A stretch of DNA of 53,207 nucleotides from JAGVJT01 sp964513205. Its GTDB lineage: Bacteria; Pseudomonadota; Gammaproteobacteria; Legionellales; Legionellaceae. Positions within the stretch are counted from its first letter, which is position 1; every line of letters begins with the position of its first letter. Location of the stretch: positions 1-53,207 of the forward strand of contig CAZELP010000012.1 of the NCBI GenBank assembly GCA_964513205.1, read 5' to 3'. The translations under genes and the position numbers were made by a program. Under the pieces are notes generated by a model that saw only the letters and a program-made list of their open reading frames with translations, made no database searches and was not told the DNA's origin. Positions 26,871 through 36,469 of the stretch are shown piece after piece.

Positions 26871-29150
26871 TTACTCATTTGTAGGAACGCCAGCTCGATA
26901 ACTGTGGGTTTCATAATGAATTTTATCGTCGCGGATACTAATCACAACATGCCCACCTCCGACAAGTTTACCAAACAAAAGCTCATCAGCAAGTGGTTTT
27001 TTGATATTTTCTTGAATCAAACGCGCCATTGGACGCGCGCCCATTGCTCGGTCGTAACCATTTGCAATCAACCACTCTCGGGCAATTGGCTCAAGTGTTA
27101 AACTGACATCTTTAGTCGACAATTGCTCTTCTAATTCCATGATGAATTTATCCACAATCAACCCAATCGTTCCTTCATCTAACGCTGTAAAGTGAATGGT
27201 TGCATCTAGACGGTTTCTAAATTCTGGACTAAATTGTCGTTTTACAGCATCGACATCATCATGAGTATTGTCTTGCAACGAGAATCCAATTCCATTTCGG
27301 CTGACTTCTTGTGCGCCAACGTTACTGGTCATCACAACAATAACGTGTCTAAAATCAGCATGACGTCCATTGGTATCAGTCAATGTGCCATGATCCATGA
27401 CCTGCAAGAGCAAGTTGAAAACATCTGGATGCGCTTTCTCAATCTCATCAAGCAACAACACGCAATGTGGGTGTTTGTGAATAGCCTCGGTCAACAATCC
27501 ACCTTGATCGTAGCCAACATATCCAGGAGGAGCTCCAATTAAGCGAGAAACAGTATGTTTTTCCATGTATTCTGACATATCAAAACGCACCAGCTCAATT
27601 CCCAATACAGTCGCCAATTGACGTGTAACCTCTGTTTTACCAACGCCTGTTGGACCTGTAAACAAGAAACTTCCAATTGGTTTTGTGGCTTCACGTAGCC
27701 CAGAACGAGATAACTTAATAGCCGATGACAATGCAGTAATTGCCGCATCTTGACCATATACCAGCAATTTTAAATCTCGCTCTAAATCACGAAGTGTATC
27801 CACTTCACGAGCAGAGATTTTTTTCACTGGGATGCGTGCTATTTTGGAGACGACATTTTCTATCTCTGTCACGCTAATATTCTTTTTACGTTTAGCAGCA
27901 CTAAGCAAGTTCTGATAAGCGCCTGCTTCATCAACCACGTCAATTGCCTTATCTGGTAAAAATCGATCGGTGATGTGTTTTGCTGAAAGCTCAGCTGCCG
28001 CTCGCAATGCGGGTGTAGAGAACTTAACACCGTGATGCTCTTCTAATTTTGGACGCAATCCCTTTAAGATTTCAAAAGTTTCATCCACTGATGGTTCTTG
28101 TACATCTATTTTTTGGAAACGACGTGCTAAAGCCCGATCTTTTTCGAAAATACCACGATATTCTTGATAAGTGGTTGAGCCGATGCATTTTAACTCACCA
28201 TTTGCCAGCAAAGGTTTAATCAAATTGGAGGCATCCATAACACCGCCAGAAGCCGCTCCAGCACCAATGATGGTATGAATTTCATCGATAAATAAAATCC
28301 CACCCTCATGCTCAGACAGCTGTCTTAATACCGCTTTTAAGCGTTTTTCAAAATCACCACGATATTTGGTTCCTGCCAGCAAAGCACCTAGGTCTAATGC
28401 AAATACCGTCGCATTTTTGATGATATCAGGCACATCCTGATCAACGATGCGTTTTGCGAGTCCTTCGGCAATTGCAGTTTTACCAACGCCAGCCTCTCCC
28501 ACCAATAAAGGGTTATTTTTTCGTCGACGACACAACACTTGAATGGTGCGTTGAATTTCTTCATCTCGACCAATCAAAGGGTCAATTTTCCCAAGTTTAG
28601 CGCGGCGATTAAGATTCAAACAATAATTTTCAAGAGGAGACTCCAAACCTTCATTGCCATTCATCATGTCCTCTTCCATCTGAGGATGGAGACGCTCAGA
28701 CTGATTGAGACTGTGATTTTTTGAAATGCCATGAGAAATGAAGTTAATGACATCTAACCGCGTGATATTTTCTCGACGTAAAAAATAGACCGCTTGACTT
28801 TCTTGTTCACTAAAAATCGCAGCAAGCACATTCGCGCCACTGACTTCGGTTTTTCCTGCTGATTGAACATGAAAAACTGCGCGTTGTAACACACGCTGGA
28901 AACCAAGTGTCGGCTGTGTTTCTCTTTCAAAATCTTCTTCTGGAATTTTGGGAGTTGTCTCCTCAATAAACTCCATGAGATCTCGACGTAAAGTCTCGAG
29001 ATTTGCCTCACACGCTTGTAGCACATTTGCTGCTGAAGGATTATCGAGCAAAGAAAGAAGCAAATGCTCGACTGTCATAAATTCATGACGTTTGGACTTT
29101 GCTTCTTTAAAAGCAAGGTTTAAGGTAAATTCAAGCTCCTTATTCAGCAT
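26871..29150 (-). CDS. clpA: ATP-dependent Clp protease ATP-binding subunit ClpA
   Basis: ClpA is the Hsp100 unfoldase that feeds substrates to ClpP. The 759-residue protein has an N-terminal ClpS-binding domain (residues ~1-150) and two AAA+ modules with Walker A GEAGVGKTA and GPTGVGKTE and Walker B motifs LFIDEIHT and LLLDEIEKAH. AGGAGG precedes the ATG. clpS lies immediately upstream on the same strand, as is usual. Confidence 0.96.
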   Translation of the reverse strand: MLNKELEFTLNLAFKEAKSKRHEFMTVEHLLLSLLDNPSAANVLQACEANLETLRRDLMEFIEETTPKIPEEDFERETQPTLGFQRVLQRAVFHVQSAGKTEVSGANVLAAIFSEQESQAVYFLRRENITRLDVINFISHGISKNHSLNQSERLHPQMEEDMMNGNEGLESPLENYCLNLNRRAKLGKIDPLIGRDEEIQRTIQVLCRRRKNNPLLVGEAGVGKTAIAEGLAKRIVDQDVPDIIKNATVFALDLGALLAGTKYRGDFEKRLKAVLRQLSEHEGGILFIDEIHTIIGAGAASGGVMDASNLIKPLLANGELKCIGSTTYQEYRGIFEKDRALARRFQKIDVQEPSVDETFEILKGLRPKLEEHHGVKFSTPALRAAAELSAKHITDRFLPDKAIDVVDEAGAYQNLLSAAKRKKNISVTEIENVVSKIARIPVKKISAREVDTLRDLERDLKLLVYGQDAAITALSSAIKLSRSGLREATKPIGSFLFTGPTGVGKTEVTRQLATVLGIELVRFDMSEYMEKHTVSRLIGAPPGYVGYDQGGLLTEAIHKHPHCVLLLDEIEKAHPDVFNLLLQVMDHGTLTDTNGRHADFRHVIVVMTSNVGAQEVSRNGIGFSLQDNTHDDVDAVKRQFSPEFRNRLDATIHFTALDEGTIGLIVDKFIMELEEQLSTKDVSLTLEPIAREWLIANGYDRAMGARPMARLIQENIKKPLADELLFGKLVGGGHVVISIRDDKIHYETHSYRAGVPTNE

Positions 29151-29197
29151 GATCGTTGCCTCCTATGCGGCTTTAGATACTCAGACCTTCTCGAGGT

Positions 29198-29521
29198 CTA
29201 TTCTTGTTCCATACAGCACAACAACGGATGATCATTCATTCTTGCAAACTCATTTACAGAGAGGACCTTGGTTTCCGCAACATCTTTTGTGTATAAACCA
29301 CAAATTGCTCGGCCTTCTGTATGCACCTTCATCATCACTTCAATTGCAACTGCGTCTGAAAGATGAAAAAAGTGTTTTAAAACATCGACCACAAACTCCA
29401 TTGGCGTATAATCATCGTTCATTAACAGCACTTTATATCTTTTAGGCTGTTGAAGCTTCGGCATTGCCACTTCAGCAGCCTTTTTTTGTTCGACTAACGC
29501 ACTGCTAACTAATTTCGCCAT
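29198..29521 (-). CDS. clpS: ClpAP adaptor protein ClpS
   Basis: ClpS delivers N-degron substrates to ClpAP. The 107 residues include YKVLLMNDDYTPMEFVVDVL (N-degron pocket), MMKVHTEGRAICG and the final DHPLLCCMEQE. It lies 47 bases before clpA and is presumably cotranscribed with it. Confidence 0.96.
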   Translation of the reverse strand: MAKLVSSALVEQKKAAEVAMPKLQQPKRYKVLLMNDDYTPMEFVVDVLKHFFHLSDAVAIEVMMKVHTEGRAICGLYTKDVAETKVLSVNEFARMNDHPLLCCMEQE

Positions 29522-29638
29522 TCAACAACCCTTACTTCATTTTATAGATCTTTTTTGGAAGATTAGCCAGTAAAAATCTAAATGAATTCAAATAAAAATT
29601 TATCGATGAACAACTTGATCTTTTAATATTTTAAGCTT

Positions 29639-29672
29639 AGGCCTGAGGAAAAATCATCTTTTCCTCAAGCCT
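29639..29672 (-). terminator. Stem-loop downstream of icd, probable terminator
   Basis: The arms AGGCcTGAGGAAAA and TTTTCCTCAaGCCT pair with one mismatch around a 6-base loop just after the icd stop. The T-run after the stem is weak, so termination efficiency is uncertain. Confidence 0.5.
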
Positions 29673-29679
29673 CAAAAAC

Positions 29680-30927
29680 TTACATGTGTCTGATCATCGC
29701 TTCGGCAAAACCAGAACAACTCACAACAGTTGCGCCCTGCATGCCACGCTCAAAATCATACGTGACTGTTTTCGCATCAATTGCTTTTTCCATACTGTCA
29801 ATAATGAGTGTTGCAGCTTCATCCCACCCCATGTGACGTAACATCATCTCTGCAGATAAAATAAGTGAACCTGGATTCACTTTATCCTGTCCCGCATATT
29901 TCGGCGCTGTGCCATGTGTTGCCTCAAATACAGCGACACGATCGCTTAAATTTGCTCCTGGCGCAATGCCTATTCCGCCCACCTGAGCCGCCAAAGCATC
30001 AGATAGATAATCACCATTCAAATTTAAAGTGGCAATCACGTCATAATCTTCTGGTCTTAACAATATTTGTTGTAAAAAGGCATCCGCGATCACATCTTTG
30101 ACGATGATATCTCGACCGGTATTTGGATTTTTAAACGTCATCCAAGGACCACCTTGGTACAATTGAGCGCCAAACTCATCACGAGCAAGAGCATATCCCC
30201 AGTCCTTAAAAGCACCTTCTGTAAACTTCATGATATTGCCTTTATGGACCAACGTTACAGATTTTCTGTCATGATCAATCGCATATTGAATGGCTGCTCG
30301 AACGAGACGACTTGTTCCTTCTTTCGAAACAGGTTTGATACCAATTCCGCAATGCTCAGGAAAACGAATTTTCTTTACGTTCATGGTCTGTCTCAAAAAC
30401 TCAATCACTTGTGTGGCTTCTTTTGAATCGGCCTGCCATTCTATTCCGGCATAAATATCTTCAGAGTTTTCACGAAAAATAACCATGTCTGTTTTCCATG
30501 GCTCTTTAACAGGACTTGGAACTCCAGAGAAATAGCGAACAGGTCTTAGACAAATGAATAGATCGAGATCTTGGCGAATTGCAACGTTTAATGAGCGAAT
30601 TCCACCCCCAACAGGTGTCGTCAAGGGTCCTTTGATTGAAACCACATATTTTTTCATTGCTTCTAAAGTTTCTTCTGGCAACCACTGATTTTCGCCATAA
30701 ACTTTAGTTGCTTTCTCACCCGCATAAATCTCCATCCAAGCAATTTTACGTTTTCCCTGATAAGCTTTCTGAACGGCCGCATCCACAACCTTTAACATCG
30801 CAGGGGTTACATCTACACCGATACCATCCCCCTCAATATAAGGTACAATCGGACAGTCTGGTACATTCAGAGTGTCGGTCATGGTGATGGGCTGACCTTG
30901 TTCAGGAACTCGAATTTTTTGAAACAT
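29680..30927 (-). CDS. icd: Isocitrate dehydrogenase (NADP-dependent)
   Basis: Icd oxidises isocitrate to 2-oxoglutarate in the TCA cycle. The 415-residue protein matches the E. coli length (416). Landmarks are IEGDGIGVDVTPAM, the phosphorylatable-serine loop FRENSEDIYAGIEW, HKGNIMKFTEGAFKDWGY, the metal-site aspartates in LNLNGDYLSDALAA, and the NADP motif ATHGTAPKYAGQDKVNPGS. It ends with the family-typical EAMIRHM. It is divergent from coaE. Confidence 0.97.
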   Translation of the reverse strand: MFQKIRVPEQGQPITMTDTLNVPDCPIVPYIEGDGIGVDVTPAMLKVVDAAVQKAYQGKRKIAWMEIYAGEKATKVYGENQWLPEETLEAMKKYVVSIKGPLTTPVGGGIRSLNVAIRQDLDLFICLRPVRYFSGVPSPVKEPWKTDMVIFRENSEDIYAGIEWQADSKEATQVIEFLRQTMNVKKIRFPEHCGIGIKPVSKEGTSRLVRAAIQYAIDHDRKSVTLVHKGNIMKFTEGAFKDWGYALARDEFGAQLYQGGPWMTFKNPNTGRDIIVKDVIADAFLQQILLRPEDYDVIATLNLNGDYLSDALAAQVGGIGIAPGANLSDRVAVFEATHGTAPKYAGQDKVNPGSLILSAEMMLRHMGWDEAATLIIDSMEKAIDAKTVTYDFERGMQGATVVSCSGFAEAMIRHM

Positions 30928-30999
30928 GAAAGTACTCCATTGTCAGAAATGTGAAGCATGATACCATGCAACTATAAACTCTTAAACTCTATTGAAAAA

Positions 31000-31635
31000 A
31001 TGACTTATTGTGTCGCATTAATAGGAAGCATCGCCAGCGGAAAAAGCACAGCAGCTCGATACTTCAGAAATCAAAAAGTTGAGGTCATCAATGCTGATGA
31101 AATCGCCAAAGACCTAGTCGCACCTGAAACACCAGCCTGGATTGAAATTACAGCGCATTTTGGCTCAGATATTCTAACCACAGACAAGCAAATTGACCGC
31201 AGGCAACTTCGTCATCGAATTCTAGAAAACTCTACTGACCGGATTTGGCTCGAGTCTTGCCTGCATCCACGAATAAGGCAAGCCATACAAGAAAAAATCA
31301 AACACACTCGTTCGCCTTATGCGGTCATCGAAATACCACTCCTAAAAGAACGTCAAAGCTATCCTTATATTGCACGTATTCTGCTTATTCAGGCACCTGT
31401 TTCAGACAAAGTTGCAAGAATCATTAAACGAGATGGCTGCACAGAAAAAGAAGCGCTTCGTTTTCTTCATATTCAACAAGAACTTGAGGGTACGCAACAA
31501 AAATTGGCAGATGACGTCATTAAGAATGATTCTTCTCTTCAAAAACTGGAAGAAAAACTCGCAAAACTACACAAGCACTATCTCAAAGCCGCAAAAAATG
31601 CATCAATGTCTTCGTTTGTCAAAGATGAAAAATGA
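31000..31635 (+). CDS. coaE: Dephospho-CoA kinase
   Basis: CoaE carries out the last step of coenzyme A synthesis. The start at 31000 (MTYCVALIGSIASGKST) puts the P-loop at the very N-terminus, as in E. coli; the frame is open upstream to 30958 but that part is not conserved-looking. The P-loop is GSIASGKST, where GGIGSGKST is common. VINADEIAKDLV and the LID segment RIIKRDGCTEKEA are present. The last 58 bases overlap the convergent SNF2 gene. Confidence 0.93.
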   Translation: MTYCVALIGSIASGKSTAARYFRNQKVEVINADEIAKDLVAPETPAWIEITAHFGSDILTTDKQIDRRQLRHRILENSTDRIWLESCLHPRIRQAIQEKIKHTRSPYAVIEIPLLKERQSYPYIARILLIQAPVSDKVARIIKRDGCTEKEALRFLHIQQELEGTQQKLADDVIKNDSSLQKLEEKLAKLHKHYLKAAKNASMSSFVKDEK

Positions 31636-33794
31636 TGCGTCATTTCCGCAGATAAAACGCCCTGAAACAGATCTCGTTTTGCCGTCTGCATCCGGACCAT
31701 GACTTCTTCTACCGTGTTCGAAGCAACCAAACGATACACAAATACGGGTTTAGTTTGACCAATTCGATGACTTCTATCTGTGGCCTGATCCTCAACGGCT
31801 GGATTCCACCAAGGGTCATAGTGAATGACCGTGTCCGCTTGTGTTAAATTTAAACCAGTTCCACCCGCTTTTAGACTAATCAGGAAAATAGGCGCTTGCC
31901 CTTCCTGAAAACGTCTTACAAGATCTTGTCTATTTTGTGTTTTTCCCGTCAATTTCAAGTAAGGATAACCCCGCTCATTTAATGCATTTTCAATTAAACG
32001 CAGCATGGAGGTAAATTGTGAAAAGACTAAAACAGATCGCCCTTCTTCCATCAAATTATCTAGAAGTTCCAAACAAGCATCTAGTTTGACAGAACAACCA
32101 TGCGCAAAGACGGCTTCTTCTATCTTGAGTAAACGCGGATCGCAACATATTTGGCGCAATTTTAACAACGCGTCCAGGAGAATCAGATGACTTTTGATAA
32201 GACCTCGTTTTGCAATTGCCTCTCGAACCGATTGTTCGGTGTTCATTCGAATCATTTCATACAATTCACGCTGTGGACCGTTGAGCTCCACAGGCAACGT
32301 GATTTCTGTTTTCTGTGGAAGTTCTCTCGCCACTTGATTTTTTGTGCGACGCAACAGGAATGGTTGAATACGCTTTATCAATAAATGTCGTCTTTCTTCG
32401 TCTTTTTCTTTTTCGATTGGATTTTTAAAAAACTGACGAAATTGTTTTTTATCTCCCAAAAGACCTGGCATTAAAAAATGAAATAAAGACCACAACTCTC
32501 CCAAATGATTTTCTATTGGTGTTCCGGTCAAGCAAAGACGATATGTAGCCTGGAGCTGCTGAATGATCTGGCGCGTTTTAGTTTGTGTATTTTTGATAAA
32601 TTGAGCTTCATCCAAAATCAAATAATAAAACGTATAATCGACAAATCGACGTTTATCCCGCTGCACAAGCCCATATGTCGATAGAACAAGCTCATAGTCA
32701 TCAAAATCATACTCTGTACGAGAAGCACCATGATAAAGTAAAACTTTTAGATCAGGCGCATACCGGGCACATTCTTCACGCCAATTTCCAATCACACTGG
32801 TTGGTGCAATAATTAAAGAGGCCTTTTTCAGACGTCCTTGCTCTTTTTCTCGCAACAACAATGCGAGTGTTTGAATTGTTTTACCAAGCCCCATATCATC
32901 AGCCAAAACGCCACCAAAAGCCCCTTCTCGCAGCTTAGACAACCAACTTAACCCCTCCAGTTGATAATCACGCAGGGTAACTTTTAATCCTTCTGGGGCT
33001 TCAATGTCTATTTTTAATGTACAGAGTTTTTTGAGTGCATCTTGGATTAGGTTCGTACCTGACCAACGAGCGGTGGTTGCATGTATGGCTTGTTCAGCTT
33101 CAAACATAAACAAAAGCTGATGACGAGTTAAACGAAAATCCAAAGAACGCTTGCGTGCACGAAGCCCATAATGCATCAGCAATCGAATAAAAGGCCGAAT
33201 GCGCTCAACTGATAAAGCCAAAACACGACCATCACCTAAAGGTAGCTGGATAAGCTCTTCTTTTGACCATTCTTCGATAGAGTAAAGATCGTAACGTTCA
33301 ATGAAACTCACAATCCATGGCACAATGTTCATTGGTTTGCCATCGATTAAAATTCCCAACTCGTAAGAGAAAAAATCTTGTCGACCGCCCTCTTCGTGAC
33401 TTTCTGAATACCAAACAACACTATCTGCGTCAATGACCGTCGTGGGTGAATAAACCCACTGAGGGCTATCGGATGCAGGTTTTTCATAAAACCGATCTTG
33501 AAAAGCAGGCAATACATTCAGTTTTTCTTTGGCTTGTAATGCCAATAAACAAGCGACTACATGTTCACAATTGTGTTTTTTAGCGCATGTGCAATTCGCG
33601 GGTTGAGATGGCCACACTTTAAAATTGATAAAAACATCGTGAATTTGATTGGCTTTACCCATCACACGCGCTTTGAGTAAACCATCACTCATGCGAATTG
33701 TGAGCACATCTTCATTATCAAAAGAAGCCTGCCCTAGATTTAGGACAGGCTTCTCGAAGACATCAAACATTAAAGTTAAGGCGCGTTTTAACAT
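31578..33794 (-). CDS. SNF2-family helicase with SWIM zinc finger
   Basis: This 738-residue protein starts with a SWIM zinc-binding motif (C68-x-C70, C76-x-H78 in NCTCAKKHNCEH). The SNF2/RapA-type ATPase core follows: ADDMGLGKTIQTLAL (Walker A), DEAQ, LTGTPIENHLGELWS, and the C-terminal helicase lobe with LVFSQFTSML and DRSHRIGQTKPVFVYRL. Such proteins remodel protein-DNA complexes using ATP; the bacterial role is poorly defined. Its 3' end overlaps coaE. No partner gene is adjacent. Confidence 0.9.
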   Translation of the reverse strand: MLKRALTLMFDVFEKPVLNLGQASFDNEDVLTIRMSDGLLKARVMGKANQIHDVFINFKVWPSQPANCTCAKKHNCEHVVACLLALQAKEKLNVLPAFQDRFYEKPASDSPQWVYSPTTVIDADSVVWYSESHEEGGRQDFFSYELGILIDGKPMNIVPWIVSFIERYDLYSIEEWSKEELIQLPLGDGRVLALSVERIRPFIRLLMHYGLRARKRSLDFRLTRHQLLFMFEAEQAIHATTARWSGTNLIQDALKKLCTLKIDIEAPEGLKVTLRDYQLEGLSWLSKLREGAFGGVLADDMGLGKTIQTLALLLREKEQGRLKKASLIIAPTSVIGNWREECARYAPDLKVLLYHGASRTEYDFDDYELVLSTYGLVQRDKRRFVDYTFYYLILDEAQFIKNTQTKTRQIIQQLQATYRLCLTGTPIENHLGELWSLFHFLMPGLLGDKKQFRQFFKNPIEKEKDEERRHLLIKRIQPFLLRRTKNQVARELPQKTEITLPVELNGPQRELYEMIRMNTEQSVREAIAKRGLIKSHLILLDALLKLRQICCDPRLLKIEEAVFAHGCSVKLDACLELLDNLMEEGRSVLVFSQFTSMLRLIENALNERGYPYLKLTGKTQNRQDLVRRFQEGQAPIFLISLKAGGTGLNLTQADTVIHYDPWWNPAVEDQATDRSHRIGQTKPVFVYRLVASNTVEEVMVRMQTAKRDLFQGVLSAEMTHHFSSLTNEDIDAFFAALR

Positions 33795-33835
33795 GCACGG
33801 CGCTCATGCGTTATTGAAGCTATAGTGTACACGAA

Positions 33836-35728
33836 CTATGCACTCAACAACAATTGATTCATGCGATGAACGAAATCTACTGGATTTTCTAAATGACCAC
33901 TCTCCGCAAGCAAAGCTTGTTGTAACAACAACAATGTCCATTGCTCAAACAACGTATCATCTTGAATATCATGCAAACGCTTGATCAGTGGGTGTTTCGG
34001 ATTAATTTCCAAAATGGGTTGTGTTTTTGGCATTTTTTGTCCAGTTGCTTGCAAAATACGCTGCATTTCCAAACCCAAGTCATCTTCAGCAGCCACAACA
34101 CATGCAGGAGAATCAGTTAAACGTGTCGTCACTTGCACTGATTTAACTTGTTCGCCCAAAACTTTTTTCATGTGATTAATGAGCGGTTCCATTGATTTTT
34201 CTTGAGCTTCAACAGTTTCTTGAGTTTCTGTATCGTCAGTTAAATCAAGTTTTCCCTTACTGATGGATTGCCATGCTTTGCCATCGAATTCCCCCATATA
34301 ATTGACCAACCATTCGTCAATTTTATCAGTGAGAAGTAAGACTTCGATTCCTTTTTTCTTAAAGATTTCCATATGAGGACTATTTTTTGCAGCTAAGTAA
34401 TTGGCCGCCGTGATGTAGTAAATCTTGTCTTGGCCTTCTTTCATGCGACTCACATAGTCTTTTAGAGTGACTGTTTGCGCCTCTGTTCCACTCGCGGTAC
34501 TTGCGAAACGCATTAAGCCAGACAAAGCGTCACGATTAGCAAAGTCTTCAACTGGTCCTTCTTTTAAGACAAGACCGAATGCATCCCAAAATTTTTGATA
34601 GGTTTCAGGCTCGTGCTCACTCATCTTTTCAAGCATCGACAATACACGTTTGGTGCACGCACTACGAATGCTTTCGACTTGTTTGTTGTCCTGTAGTAAT
34701 TCTCTTGAGACATTGAGTGGTAAATCGCTGGCATCGACAATTCCTTTGATAAAACGTAGATATCGAGGAAGAAATTGAGACGCATCATCCATGATGAAAA
34801 CGCGTTTTACATATAGTTTCAAGCCATTTTTAGACTCGGGATGCCACAAATCATAAGGAGCATGAGATGGAACATAAAGCAGGCTGATATAATCTTGTTT
34901 CCCTTCAACATGGTTATGTGACCAAGTTAGAGGATCTTGATGATCATGCGAAATGTGTTTGTAAAGTGCGTTGTATTCATCATCAGAAATTTCAGATTTT
35001 TGAAGTGTCCACAGTGCAGTGGCTTTGTTGACTGTTTCAAATTCAGGAATTTCATTTTCTTTTTTCGCATCATCAGCCGTCTGAATTTTTTTCATCAAAA
35101 TCGGCCAGCAGATATGATCAGAGTATTTTGTAATAAGGCCGCGCAACTGCCAATCACTCAAGAAATCTTTTGTTTCTTCATCTTTGAGATGCAACGTAAT
35201 GCATGTACCGCGAGCTTCTTTGGTTTTTTCTGCGATGGTAAACTCACCAGTCCCTTCTGATTCCCATATGATACCAGCAGCAGAATCTAAACCGGCTCTT
35301 CGGCTTTCAACTGTGACTTTATCTGCCACAATAAAAGCAGAATAAAATCCAACACCAAATTGGCCAATCAATTGAGAATCACGAGCACCCTCTCCAGAAA
35401 GCTGGCTTAAAAACTCTTTTGTTCCAGATTTCGCAATCGTACCCAGATTGGCGATTGCTTCTTCACGCGTCATGCCAATACCGTTATCGATGATACTTAA
35501 AGTTTTCAATGTGGGGTTGAATTCTATCGTGATTTTTAAATCAGGATCTTTTTCATAAAGAGCGCCATTAGATAAAGCAAGAAAGCGCAATTTATCTAGA
35601 GCATCAGAAGCATTTGAAATCAACTCTCGCAAGAAAATTTCTTTGTTTGAATACAAAGAATGTACAACTAAATGCAGCATTTGTTTCACTTCGGCCTGAA
35701 AGCCCATCGTCTCTTGTTTTACTGACAT
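33836..35728 (-). CDS. htpG: Chaperone HtpG (Hsp90)
   Basis: HtpG is the bacterial Hsp90. The 630-residue product shows the GHKL ATP-binding domain with IFLRELISNASDALDKLRF, the Asp box IIDNGIGMTREEA and the G-box GQFGVGFYSAF. The middle domain includes LYVKRVFIMDD and GIVDASDLPLNVSRELLQ. A good AGGAG site lies upstream. It has a textbook sigma-32 promoter. Confidence 0.97.
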   Translation of the reverse strand: MSVKQETMGFQAEVKQMLHLVVHSLYSNKEIFLRELISNASDALDKLRFLALSNGALYEKDPDLKITIEFNPTLKTLSIIDNGIGMTREEAIANLGTIAKSGTKEFLSQLSGEGARDSQLIGQFGVGFYSAFIVADKVTVESRRAGLDSAAGIIWESEGTGEFTIAEKTKEARGTCITLHLKDEETKDFLSDWQLRGLITKYSDHICWPILMKKIQTADDAKKENEIPEFETVNKATALWTLQKSEISDDEYNALYKHISHDHQDPLTWSHNHVEGKQDYISLLYVPSHAPYDLWHPESKNGLKLYVKRVFIMDDASQFLPRYLRFIKGIVDASDLPLNVSRELLQDNKQVESIRSACTKRVLSMLEKMSEHEPETYQKFWDAFGLVLKEGPVEDFANRDALSGLMRFASTASGTEAQTVTLKDYVSRMKEGQDKIYYITAANYLAAKNSPHMEIFKKKGIEVLLLTDKIDEWLVNYMGEFDGKAWQSISKGKLDLTDDTETQETVEAQEKSMEPLINHMKKVLGEQVKSVQVTTRLTDSPACVVAAEDDLGLEMQRILQATGQKMPKTQPILEINPKHPLIKRLHDIQDDTLFEQWTLLLLQQALLAESGHLENPVDFVHRMNQLLLSA

Positions 35729-35760
35729 ATTTTAATCTCCTATCAAAAATCTTTTTTCTG

Positions 35761-35788
35761 ATATGAGGGCGATTCCTTGTATTTCAAG
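35761..35788 (-). promoter_or_regulatory. Sigma-32 heat-shock promoter of htpG
   Basis: On the minus strand CTTGAAA (35788-35782), a 12-base spacer and CCCTCATAT (35769-35761) closely match the sigma-32 consensus CTTGAAA-N11..16-CCCCATNT. It lies 33 bases upstream of the htpG ATG. Confidence 0.8.
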
Positions 35789-35818
35789 TCCAATATCAAT
35801 AAAATTCAAAAGAGAAAG

Positions 35819-35895
35819 GTCCCAGTGGCGCAGCTGGATAGCGCGGCCCCCTCCTAAGGGGCAGGTCGCAAGTTCGAATCTTGCCTGGGACGCCA
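35819..35895 (+). tRNA. tRNA-Arg (anticodon CCT)
   Basis: A complete cloverleaf is visible. The acceptor stem is GTCCCAG/CTGGGAC, the anticodon stem CCCC/GGGG encloses loop CTCCTAA, the T-loop is AGTTCGAATCT, and CCA is encoded. The accessory block starts immediately downstream, and tRNA-Arg genes are common integration sites. Confidence 0.97.
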
Positions 35896-36078
35896 GTTAA
35901 ATCAATGAGTTACAGAAAGTTACCTCGATAAAAATCTAATGAAATTATTACCAGGGATAACCATGGGGATAACCAAATTAATTATTACCTCTCAATAAGC
36001 CCTCAATCAGGAACCTTCATGAATACTCATATCTCCGTTACCAACACACTCTGACTCTCTCCCGAAACTCAAACGAAA

Positions 36079-36459
36079 ATGGAAAGCGGATTAAAAGTAT
36101 ATGAAGTAAGCCACGATATCAATCTCGATTATCAACCCATTATTTTAGAGCTTTTAAATGAAACGAACGAGCTGATTGGTGTGCTCGACGCTTTCTCATC
36201 CTATTCATGTGTCCACATTAGAGATTTATGGGTAAATGATGCATATCGAGGGAAAGGACATGGACGACAATTAATTGAAGCACTTGAAAAATACTGTGAA
36301 CACGCTGGGTTTCATAATATCAATACTGTTTCTTGTGACTTTCAAGCACAAGCCTTCTATAAAAAGTGCGGCTTTCAAGTAGAGTTTGTAAGAGAGAACC
36401 TTATTAATCCTAAACTCACCATGACATTTTTTATTAAGCTCTTATCTACAAACAAATAG
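36079..36459 (+). CDS. GNAT-family N-acetyltransferase, probably 5'-damaged
   Basis: This 126-residue frame has the acetyl-CoA core IRDLWVNDAYRGKGHGRQLI and the C-terminal AQAFYKKCGFQ. The most likely original start is ATG 36019, which has an AGGA site; from it the frame reads MNTHISVTNTL, then TGA at 36052-36054, then LSPETQTK and the ATG at 36079 in the same frame. Relatives commonly start with such an xxLSPE segment, so a point mutation appears to have cut off about 20 residues. Translation may restart at 36079, where no ribosome-binding site is obvious. It heads a run of three GNAT genes. Confidence 0.65.
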   Translation: MESGLKVYEVSHDINLDYQPIILELLNETNELIGVLDAFSSYSCVHIRDLWVNDAYRGKGHGRQLIEALEKYCEHAGFHNINTVSCDFQAQAFYKKCGFQVEFVRENLINPKLTMTFFIKLLSTNK

Positions 36460-36469
36460 AGTGTGTAAC

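Noticed and set aside
35941..35975. Tandem gggataacca repeats just after tRNA-Arg as an attachment-site core
   Set aside because: Only two short copies exist and neither matches the tRNA 3' end, so there is no support for calling an att site here.
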